Source of the DNA: Nematocida homosporus
Lineage: Eukaryota; Microsporidia
DNA length: 64,000 bases
Assembly: GCF_024244095.1 (NCBI RefSeq)
Contig: NW_026250688.1
Coordinates: 1 to 64,000 of the forward strand
Direction: 5' to 3'
The notes under the pieces are model-generated. The model saw nothing but the letters and a program-made list of their open reading frames with translations, made no database searches and was not told the DNA's origin. This document shows, one piece after another, positions 1 through 9,500 of this stretch. Position numbers and translations under genes: made by a program. Within the stretch, counting starts at the first letter, position 1. Each line of letters starts with the position of its first letter.

Positions 1-398
1 GGGTTTTCGAACAATGTTAAGAGCTGGGATAGGACTAATAAACCAGCAGGGCCGCGAGGATTCGATATCTCAACACATTTCACATTGAGTATGAATTTAC
101 TGAACTTCTTTAAGAGATCTAGTAACTCCATCAGTTCACTTTCTTTCCAATCAAGGTCCAGGAAAAACCTACATGTAGCTTGAAACGCAATGCCAGATAG
201 TCCATACTTTCTGGGTTGATTAGCTTCGTTGATATCAAACATTCTCCAAATAGGGGTGGGTTTGAATACATAGTTGTTGCCGCTATTTATAAACTTCTGG
301 AGAAGCTTTTCTTGCTCTGGGCCTAACTTAAGTGCACAATCCTGTTGATCCAACTCGGATAGGTTAGGTCCATATCCATTAAAAGATAACGTAGAATC
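1..398 (-). pseudogene. In-frame open extension beyond the stop of the upstream coding region, running off the window edge
   Basis: Reading the minus strand directly after the TAA at 399-401, the same frame stays open for about 132 codons to the window edge with no further stop. The translation has ordinary composition, with a leucine-rich stretch near the edge (for example ELMELLDLLKKF). By chance an open run this long in a given frame is unlikely (about 0.2 percent under equal codon use). I read this as the second part of one long gene interrupted by a nonsense codon, or as readthrough. It could also be a base error or an unrelated neighbour that happens to share the frame. I do not recognise a family. 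Confidence 0.55.
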
Positions 399-1382
399 TT
401 AGCCAGCAGACTTCCTACTTGAATGAGGTTTACCGTCCATGCCAGATTTGTTAGTTTGGGGATTGCTTGATTGAGTTCTTGAAGTAGAGGGTTCTGAATC
501 AGTGGGCTCCTGTTTACTTTCACTTTCACTTTTGACTTTCATGTTTTTAGACCTATTATCAAGTTGAACTAACGCTTCTTCAATTATCCTAGATATGTTG
601 CCGAGACTTTCGAGTTCATCATGTTTCAATAATTGATCTACCACCGGATCCATAACTTGAGTTATATCGTCCCGGCCTAACGTATCAATCTTAGGTAGTA
701 TTTTCGTTAGTTCTTCTATTATGATCACTTTGATTCGGCTTTTTAATTCATGGGGATTGTATTGGGCGTCTATTGCGATTAGACCATTTTTAGCTAGGCT
801 TATTTCGGCATTCGGAGATTGATTTTGTGGGCCCTTTAAGTTACTATTAACTTGGATTAGTCGTTTTGCTATCTTTTCTAGCTTACGTATGCTCTCTATT
901 GGCGATTCTTCGGGCATCGGGATATTCTTGCATTCAGATAACCATTGGTCCATTTGTTGGGCAATTATATCAAGACTTTGCCGTATTATTTCTTCTCTGA
1001 CTAGTTGAGATATCAACTCAACCTTCTTTTGTCCGACTAGATTCTTTGATTTGTCAGAGAAGCTACAACCACTTTGGGTTGCGTTCATGTTCTCAGAAGC
1101 CTTTTGTTCTTCTTTCTCGAGGTTCTGTTGGCGCTGCTTTATTTGATTTATTCGCGTTGATTGTTTATTCCTTACGAATTTCAGATTGTTTATTGTTTCG
1201 GTCATCGCAGCATATTTCGATTCTATTTGACTATCTATATCTAACGTGAGCCTTTTAAATATATTACCCGTCGCATTCGTATATGAATCCTCATCAGAAC
1301 TACACCAAACACAACACAATCCAATAACCAAACAAACTACTTGATAAACATTCAAAGAGTACTCATTTAACCTTTTGTTCAT
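399..1382 (-). CDS. Secreted coiled-coil protein, possibly truncated by an in-frame stop
   Basis: The 327-residue protein begins with a short basic segment and a hydrophobic stretch at residues 12-27 (VYQVVCLVIGLCCVWC), which looks like a signal peptide. A polar, Gln/Glu/Lys-rich, probably coiled-coil region follows, and the tail is rich in Ser, Lys and Pro. No enzymatic motif is visible and I do not recognise the family. A TATAAATA-like box lies about 20 nt before the ATG, as for other secreted-type genes here. The frame continues open after the TAA, so the natural protein may be longer. It is transcribed divergently from the RING-family gene at 2111. Lineage-specific secreted protein is the best description. 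Confidence 0.7.
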   Translation of the reverse strand: MNKRLNEYSLNVYQVVCLVIGLCCVWCSSDEDSYTNATGNIFKRLTLDIDSQIESKYAAMTETINNLKFVRNKQSTRINQIKQRQQNLEKEEQKASENMNATQSGCSFSDKSKNLVGQKKVELISQLVREEIIRQSLDIIAQQMDQWLSECKNIPMPEESPIESIRKLEKIAKRLIQVNSNLKGPQNQSPNAEISLAKNGLIAIDAQYNPHELKSRIKVIIIEELTKILPKIDTLGRDDITQVMDPVVDQLLKHDELESLGNISRIIEEALVQLDNRSKNMKVKSESESKQEPTDSEPSTSRTQSSNPQTNKSGMDGKPHSSRKSAG

Positions 1383-2110
1383 TTTACAATTTGCTATCTT
1401 ATATTTTTATTTATAGGTTATAGTATATCAATATCAAAGATCTTCTAGTCTTAGCCAAGCAAATTCTCTAAATTAGTAGAATATCAAAAAGACTTACTTT
1501 CTAAGTATGTCTATTCAATACCAAACCAATACGGCCACTACTAACCCAACCCAAAGATCTACCTAATGTTTTGCCAGCTAATTACGCCTTGCAACTTTAA
1601 TAGAGTCAATCTGATTCGACTAATTTGGCTTTACATATCTACGCTACAATTCAATATGACGTCATCCTCTCACACAACCATATTTACTTAACAAATCACA
1701 TCGATACTCGTCTCAAGGAAGGTCTTTAATAGAGTAGGCATTGGCTAATGAACCCTATCCAACTCACAAGCACTATCTAAGTTATAAAAGCTTATCTAAA
1801 ACTCTCGAGTAAGTATAGTCGAATAAAATCTAACACCATCCACTTCTAAATCTACCCTTAGGGGTGAAAGGTTGTATTCCTGGTTCTAGAGACAGAAAGG
1901 AGGCTCATTTGGTTGGTACCTTAGTTCAATAAAGATAATCTCCAAGTCTCACATGCTGAAGGCTTTTGTATTTCAAACTGGGCGAGTTTCATGCTCGACG
2001 TGCCACATTGATTACAATTTAGATACGTATTTTGTTTCGACTATAATCTCGTGAGTTGAGATCATTTTTCAAAGCTATAAATATGCTTTGAAGTTGATAA
2101 GAACCTCATA
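1383..2110. promoter_or_regulatory. Divergent intergenic region with TATA boxes and a TGACGTCA site
   Basis: This 728-bp gap separates two divergently transcribed secreted-type genes. It holds TATAAATA-like boxes close to each start (about 1414-1422 on the minus strand and about 2080-2088 on the plus strand) and a perfect TGACGTCA palindrome at 1657-1664. No RNA gene or further ORF could be recognised. Confidence 0.5.
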
Positions 2111-5100
2111 ATGAAGAGCCCGCAGAGAACTAGACAAGAAGCAAGAAACGATAAGGAGTACACTCCAGAACACCAGAACCCGTATTTGTTCAACAGACTT
2201 GTTCGCCGCCCAAGTCAAGATAAGTCTTTAGCTAAATTCCGGCCGTTGAAAGACTGTGTTTCCTTCCTAGAACACAATGCGAGACATAGCACTAGAACTA
2301 CTCCCCTAAAAGCCAATGCTTATACGACCAAGATATCTCACTGCCGAGTGATAATATCTAGTTGGACTGTAGTTAGATTGTGTGTCTTGCTGGTACTGTT
2401 GCAATGGACCAGTATAGTGAGTGGCTCGAGTATGGAAATAGATCAGCCGGGTTTGCCAAGTTCAGAGGATGTACTTAGATCTCTAGAAGAGATTGGGTTC
2501 AGATGGAGCTTCAATGGCACGAATCCTTGTGTTGTATTCTGTTCTTCAGAGGAAGCCCCGGAATCTACACCTACTCCAGGTGTTACTGATAATACTAACC
2601 CAAATTCAACCCAGCCTAACTCTACACCGAACTCAACGCCTAGGTATACGGTAGACTTTTCAAACATGTACATTTCTTTTACACTACCAACCTATCCAGA
2701 TTCACCTGCGATTGTATTGCATGAGATAAGAAAAATTGATATGATTACTGCCGAGGAAGTTCTCCTTGCTTTTTACAACCCTAACAAGTATTATCATCAA
2801 GATAATTTGTTACTTCTGTGTCGACTTCTTAACCTACTTGCGTGTAAACAGATGGTGCTTAGAATTATTTTCGAGGGCATTCCTAGATTAGATGGATTTC
2901 CATATGGCATTGATTCAGTTATACGTCAGAAAGAAGCTGAAGATACAATTAGATGCGCTGGATCGGCGCCATTTCATTTGATTATTGATTCAAATGTTGA
3001 GTCGGCTGCCCTTCTAAAGTATATATTTAATGACCTCGTTATATTACGGCCTGTTTTAAATATCAGTTTGTCTAGCAAGTACGTCCCTGATATCTCTGGA
3101 TATCTCAAACCTTTATCACTCACAGAAGATTCCGCCCTCACAATTTGCTATTCCGAAGAAAACATTCAGATTGACTTGAAAGCCATTCAAAAGGCTGCTC
3201 ATAAATGCTCCAAGATCATCTTCCGAATTGAAACTCCCCAGGCCCCACCAATAGCTGGACTTGAGGAAGAAGTATCTGCCGAAGGTCCAACTATAATTCT
3301 AGCTGGAAAGGGTAATGTCATTCAATGCATTGGAAAGGAAAATCCATATCCAATCCATGTTCATGTCTTATCATGTAATGAGTCTCATACTAAATGGGTT
3401 GATATCTTGAATGTTGTTGATGAACCACAATCCCCTTGTGACCCCCGTATATTTGCCAACAAAGTTGTTCTCGTGGCCTCGGATTGCACCTGGTGTGATT
3501 TCCCGATTTACTACGAACAAGTAATGTCCGTGAAGTTCTTTGCTGAACATGGCATTTCCGTTGGAAAAGTCGAGTTTGAGTATGCTGATGGCCGAGGCCA
3601 TTTCTTTAAAGCATTAGAGAGTCTTTGCAAGGCTAAAGCTTTATCAAAAATCCCAACGGATCTTGCTGATAAGAATATTGCGTGTCTTGACCACGCACTT
3701 AGTGGCCCTTGTTGGGAACTTAAAGAACCAGTCAATATCAGACTTAACAGAATAAGCCTCACTCACAAATGTCAGAGAATACGCTACACAACACTTAGTA
3801 TTAGTGGTGATAAAGGCCGTGAAGCGAACAACATACGCCTCTGCAATAACCTTCTACGAGAGTTGCAGAATATCAATGCGCAAGAGCTTCGCATCTCAAA
3901 TGTGTGTAATTGCTCTTCAACTAACACTAACTTCGACCTGACCCAATTAAAGCTCCGTTTAGCTAATCCTCGAAAATACAACCTCAATGTCAAGACTTTG
4001 ATTCTAAACAATGTCGATGATTGCATTTTATACCGAATGCTAAGTTGTTATGACTTTACTTGCTCATCTAAAACTGAAATTCATCTCCTAAACCACCGCC
4101 TCACTAGTCTTGCTATCGCCCAAATACTAACCCTTCCTATGACTGAAAAGATCGCCAAACTCGTAATCGAGGGCGTCACTCGTTTAAATGAGGTCAAGCA
4201 TTTCCACCAGCGAAAGGAATTGAATGAGTTCTCACTGTTTAACTATCTTGAGGAGCGTAAAGAGAAGAAAGAAACTGAAGAACTTGACCTCCACAAACTC
4301 GTCCTAATCCTCGAACCCATCCTCTTCGACTCATATAACATACCCTTACAAGCTCTCAAAGATCTTGGCGTCCAAGTACTAACCAACCCAAACAATGACT
4401 GCATCACAGAACCGCCTTTCCCCACCCAACCCCATATGATAGACATAAAGAATTTCACCTATTGCATTACCACCCTTGATGCCTTAAAAATCGACCTTGC
4501 TAAGTACAAATCCACTTCTCTCACTCAGCCCAACCCAACTCCAACTCCAACTCCAAACTCAGTCCAGCCTGATTCCATTACTAATCTGTTCTTGCGCATT
4601 AGTGACGCCCATTTCCTAACTAGAACGGATTTGAATACTATTATCTGCTGGATAGGTCACCGATTCAAAGATCTAACAACTCTCTGGCTGGCCAACTTTA
4701 AACTGACCGAGAGCACCCGGAAGGCCTTGAATTCGTACAGGTATATACTCAATGCTCTACCCTATCTTCAGCTCATTCAGATCGAGGACACGATTCTTCA
4801 GCAAACCCCAATTGAATTACAGCCACGGTCATATATTAATGATCTATTCGCAATTACTTCAGATCTTGAACATACATTCACCGCCGTATCATATGAAGTG
4901 TTGTCTCAACTTTACACCCATTGTGACAAAATTGAGAACCTCATTCCTAATTACGATGGCTCCAATGAAACTCTCCATACCATCATAACTAGTCTCCAGA
5001 AATTGAAGAAGGATGGCGATGTTCCTTACTGCCCATGCTGCCAAAGAACTCTTTATATGCCATCGGAAGAAATGAAAGATGATCAGGCAGATGTTATGGA

Positions 5101-5446
5101 ACCTAATCCCCAACTCGTCTCAGATACAGGCTTCGATACTCTTTGTTATCTCGACTGTAAAGTTCCGATCTGCATTTATTGTGCCAGTAGAGTAGAGTAT
5201 GCCCATATGTCTAATTGTAACATTTGCGATCGTGCATATACACTTGGGTTTCGCTACAGGCGGCTTGCCGGCACTCCTGCGTCGGTTTTTATCTTCCCTG
5301 ATATGAGTGCTAACAAGCCTGCTACTGATTCTGAGTGGCTCCAAACCAGACCATGGACGGATAATCACCACTACTTCTACATCCTCTATGATAGCCTAGA
5401 GTTGTTAATCAAGGACTATGAGTTTCATGCCCCGGGGAAGGGATAG
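2111..5446 (+). CDS. Large leucine-rich protein with N-terminal membrane/signal segment and C-terminal RING-like domain (family A, copy 1)
   Basis: The 1111-residue protein has a basic, polar N-terminal stretch of about 84 residues, then a hydrophobic segment at about 85-105 ending in a cleavage-like SIVSGSS. A long leucine-rich region follows, with LRR-like segments. The C-terminal Cys cluster at about 974-1050 contains CPCC, then CYLDC, CIYCA and CNICD, spaced like a degenerate RING zinc finger. The gene at 39292-42708 is a clear paralogue: the order of blocks, the position of the hydrophobic segment and the RING-like end all match. No Met lies between residue 1 and the hydrophobic segment, so the 2111 start is needed to keep it; a TATA-like box 20-30 nt upstream agrees. 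A ubiquitin-ligase role on the host side is inference. Confidence 0.8.
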   Translation: MKSPQRTRQEARNDKEYTPEHQNPYLFNRLVRRPSQDKSLAKFRPLKDCVSFLEHNARHSTRTTPLKANAYTTKISHCRVIISSWTVVRLCVLLVLLQWTSIVSGSSMEIDQPGLPSSEDVLRSLEEIGFRWSFNGTNPCVVFCSSEEAPESTPTPGVTDNTNPNSTQPNSTPNSTPRYTVDFSNMYISFTLPTYPDSPAIVLHEIRKIDMITAEEVLLAFYNPNKYYHQDNLLLLCRLLNLLACKQMVLRIIFEGIPRLDGFPYGIDSVIRQKEAEDTIRCAGSAPFHLIIDSNVESAALLKYIFNDLVILRPVLNISLSSKYVPDISGYLKPLSLTEDSALTICYSEENIQIDLKAIQKAAHKCSKIIFRIETPQAPPIAGLEEEVSAEGPTIILAGKGNVIQCIGKENPYPIHVHVLSCNESHTKWVDILNVVDEPQSPCDPRIFANKVVLVASDCTWCDFPIYYEQVMSVKFFAEHGISVGKVEFEYADGRGHFFKALESLCKAKALSKIPTDLADKNIACLDHALSGPCWELKEPVNIRLNRISLTHKCQRIRYTTLSISGDKGREANNIRLCNNLLRELQNINAQELRISNVCNCSSTNTNFDLTQLKLRLANPRKYNLNVKTLILNNVDDCILYRMLSCYDFTCSSKTEIHLLNHRLTSLAIAQILTLPMTEKIAKLVIEGVTRLNEVKHFHQRKELNEFSLFNYLEERKEKKETEELDLHKLVLILEPILFDSYNIPLQALKDLGVQVLTNPNNDCITEPPFPTQPHMIDIKNFTYCITTLDALKIDLAKYKSTSLTQPNPTPTPTPNSVQPDSITNLFLRISDAHFLTRTDLNTIICWIGHRFKDLTTLWLANFKLTESTRKALNSYRYILNALPYLQLIQIEDTILQQTPIELQPRSYINDLFAITSDLEHTFTAVSYEVLSQLYTHCDKIENLIPNYDGSNETLHTIITSLQKLKKDGDVPYCPCCQRTLYMPSEEMKDDQADVMEPNPQLVSDTGFDTLCYLDCKVPICIYCASRVEYAHMSNCNICDRAYTLGFRYRRLAGTPASVFIFPDMSANKPATDSEWLQTRPWTDNHHYFYILYDSLELLIKDYEFHAPGKG

Positions 5447-6524
5447 TACCTTTTAACCAAACATATTCGACTAAAGACCGATTCTGAAGAGGACGATGGG
5501 AGAATTTATTCAACTCTGCTTCTTCGAATTAGTATTGGGTTACTATAGCTTAGGTTCTCGTTATCGTACATCATCTTGAGCTAGTCTGTAAACTCAGAAT
5601 ATAAATACTATTCTGAGCTTGTGATTTCTAATTCAAGATTTAATCGCGTTCGCTGCGATCAGTGCCAAGCCGATAAACATTGCAGCACTACACTCCTGTA
5701 GATAACCCACTTTGAAGTGGAGGCCGGTGAGGACACCACAATAAGAAAGAATATCTTTGCCATTAACCCGTCTTGGTGCACAATCTTTGGCTAGTCCTAA
5801 CTCCTATTTGAATCAGCTAAATGGGCTCTTTTACCCACTTTAATGTGAAAGAACCAAAGACTATAACAACTCTACCCTGTCTTAAAACTACCAACTCCAT
5901 ACCAACACCAACTCATTTCAGTGCTTTAAACCGCTATATCCACTTGATATACTCAATATATATCACCTCATCTACCTCTCTATCCACCTGAACCATCCCA
6001 TTTTGAGCTACTCAATGGAATATCCATCTCAACCTTACTACACTACACCACCATAACTCAAATAAATCAAACTAGCTCAACTTCTCTATGTCTTCTTTAT
6101 TGTCCTAGCCCAAGCAAGCCAGACTACATTGCTTATCTTAATATTACTATCTGGTCTCTGTATCCCCCAAACGTATCCAACCGTAACACTTCTATTAAAT
6201 AGACTCGTTCTCCGCTGGTCTACTAATTAACATTGTAATCGACTGAAGCAGATCTAAATTCACAACATACTAAACAAACATTAAGTGAAAGTAAAACTCA
6301 AGATAAACTCAACCAAATTTCAAAATGAACACTATTGAATTTATTTTCAAGATAATATGAAATTAAGATCTTAGAATATACCTATCTTTTATGACAACTG
6401 AAATAAAACTAGAAAGACAGAGAATCATTGATACTGCATATATTAACAAGTTATTTTAACAACTACAAAAGATAAGAGATAGCGAGATTGTCCGAAATAC
6501 ATTAGCCCAAATTTTTTAAAGCTT
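5447..6524. other. 1.08-kb gap without a recognisable gene
   Basis: The region is AT-rich, with scattered copies of the intergenic TTAGTATTGGGTT / AACCCAATACTAA repeat family. A short palindrome with six-base arms lies at 5707-5720. I see no credible ORF, tRNA or rRNA. An unrecognised non-coding RNA around 5640-5860, where the composition is less repetitive, cannot be excluded. Confidence 0.3.
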
Positions 6525-9500
6525 ATGGAGAATCCTAAGCTCTCAGAGTACTTTGGTTACGATCAGTTCATGGATTTTGGATCCCGAGATGGTTGGCTAC
6601 TTAATTATCTAGTCAAAGAAAAGCTTTGTCCAGAACTTAACCGAGCGATTACTTTTGGTGTACTTTACTTTGTCGATCCAGATGGCCGTAATTTTAGAGT
6701 AGAAACAATCTTCTACCCACAAATCATCATTTCAGTTGAGGAAGGTCAAGAAACCACTGCTGAAGAATATCTAAAACAAAAACATAACAACCATATCTAT
6801 CAGATTAACCCAATCTTGAAAACAAATCTTCAAGAACCAAACCATTTAAGTCCCAAACCGACCAAACCAGTCCGACACTTTCTAGCCATTCAGTGCTACA
6901 CCGAAAGTGATGCCCAGACTCTCAAGCGCGAGATAGATGAAATAGTTAAACGTAACCGTCAAAAGCGACTGGACAGATCAGCAGTCCTTCTCTTCTCCAA
7001 AGAAGCCCGAATCAATAGTGAAGTAGATCCAGAGACAAGTATTCTAGATATTCATGAGTATGATATTTCCGCAAGTGTACAAATGGCCATTACTAGAGAC
7101 TTTAATGCCGGTGCCTGGTATACAGTAGAGTATAAAGGAGAGTATGTGATTACTAAGAGTAGTCGAGTTCTTCCACCTGAATTACGTATTCTAACCTACG
7201 ATATTGAAACAACCAAAGATCCTCTTAAGTTTCCTGATGCTGAAAAAGATAAGGTTATGATGATATCTATTATGAGTAATACAATTGGCTGGTTGATTGT
7301 TAATCGAGAGATTGTTTCGGCTGATATTGATCCCTTTGAGTTTCGACCGACTAAAGATATTGGGGGTGAATTTGAGATTTTCAATGAAGCTAAGGAAAAA
7401 GACTTATTACTACGCTTTCTAGAGATTATTCATACTTATAAGCCGCATGTTATTTCCTCTTATAACGGTGACTTCTTTGATTGGCCCTTTTTGGACAAAC
7501 GATTGGAAAAGCATGATATTTCCTTAACAACTGCTACTGGTGTCTATAAAAACACGCGTGGTGAGTATCTTTGTGACTTCTTCTTGCACTTAGACTGCTT
7601 TAAATGGGTCAAAAGAGACAGTTACTTACCAGCTGGTAGTCAAGGACTTAAAAGTGTAACTAAGGCTAAACTTGGCTACTTTCCTGATGAAATAGATCCA
7701 GAGAATATGGTGTTATTTGCTAGTATTAAACCCAAAGTACTGGCTTCCTATTCAGTTTCAGATGCAATTGCTACTCACTTTCTCTATTTAAAGTATGTAC
7801 ATCCTTTTATCTTTTCGTTAGCTTCACTGATTCCCTTATGTCCTGATGATATTCTTAGAAAAGGATCTGGAGCACTCTGTGAAACCTTGTTGATGAAAGA
7901 GGCTTTCTTATGTCATGTACTGATTCCGGCTAAAAAGAAGACCAAATTGCTTTACAACTACAATGGTCAGGCGGCTGAGTCACTTTCTTATGTGGGAGGT
8001 CATGTAGAGTGTTTGAAATCCGGTGTATTTAGATCAGATTTTGAGTATGATTTTGTTTTTAATGAGGCTTATCTACGGATGATGATTCAAAAAATAGATA
8101 AGATAATTGATATGGAGCTTAATGGTAAAGTTGCCACCAATCGAGTTGAGGTTAAGCAGGAAATAGAAGCAGCACTAGAAAGTCTTATCCAGCAAGGCAA
8201 CTGTAAACTCAAACCATACATCTACCATTTAGATGTTGGAGCCATGTATCCTAACATTATCTTAACTAACCGATTGCAACCAGTGGCTATAGTTGATGAT
8301 AAGATCTGTGCCCAGTGTATCTACTACCCGGAAAAGGAAACATGCCAGCGCAAGATGGTCTGGAAAGTCCGAGCTGAGGTTTATCCCGTGGACGAGAAGA
8401 CCGTCAAGTCAATCACCAAGAAGATCAAAGAAGATAAGAAACCCAGTGATATTTCACCCGAGCAAAGACTTAAAGATGCCCTGGTTGCCTACTCCAAACG
8501 TTTCTACAAGAAGACCAGAGAAGTCGTGATTGAAGATAAAACCAGCACTGTTTGTCAGAAAGAGAATCCCTTCTATGTCAATGCAGTTCGACGTTTCCGA
8601 GATAGACGAAATGAGTACAAAAAACTAGCTAAGCAAGCCAAAGGTCAAGCACAAGAAGCTCTAAGTGCCCAAAGTCTTATCAATGGCGAATCAGCCAACG
8701 ATCTGTTTAAAAAAGCCGCAGTTTATGATTCTCTCCAGATTGCGCATAAGTGTGTTTTGAACTCGTTTTATGGTTATGTAATGAAAAAAGGGGCTCGTTG
8801 GTACTCCATGGAGATGGCTGCGGTCGTATGCCAAACTGGAAGTTCAATTATTCAAAGAACCAAAGCGGTTATTGATGCTTTTGGAATTACTTTAGAGTTA
8901 GATACGGATGGAATTTGGGCCCTTCTTCCCCAGGGGTTTCCACTAAGTTATACGCTTAAGTCTGAATCTGGTCCGGTTTATTTCTCATATATTTGCTCTG
9001 TTCTCAACCACATGCTACTGGAAGAGTTTAGTAACCACCAGTACCAGGACCAGGGACCATCAGGACAGTACTCTATCCAGACAGCTAACTCAATTGGCTT
9101 CGAAATAGACGGACCATACCGAGCTATGTTCCTGCCGGGCTCAGCTAAGGAAGGCGAGTCAATCAAAAAGCGGTATATTGTTATCAATTCTAAAGAGAAG
9201 ATTTCTGAAATCAAAGGTTTTGAATTCAAACGAAGAGGTGAACTTAAGTTTGTCAAAGCATTCCAAGAAGACTTTTTCAATACTCTCTTGGCCGGTACTA
9301 CCCTTGAAGAGTGTTATAATGCCTTAGCTCAGTGTGCCAAGTACTGGATTGGGATTATTGAGAAGAAGGGCGGGCCATTGAACCAGGAAGAGATCTTTGA
9401 GTACTTTGGTGAAACCCGAAGTATGTCCAAAGATGCCCACGAGTATGCAGCCGTTAAATCTACATGTTTAACTGCTGCTGGCCGATTAGCAGAATTACTT

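Noticed and set aside
5707..5720. Palindrome CCACTT-TG-AAGTGG
   Set aside because: Six-base arms are common by chance and no gene or repeat context supports a function.
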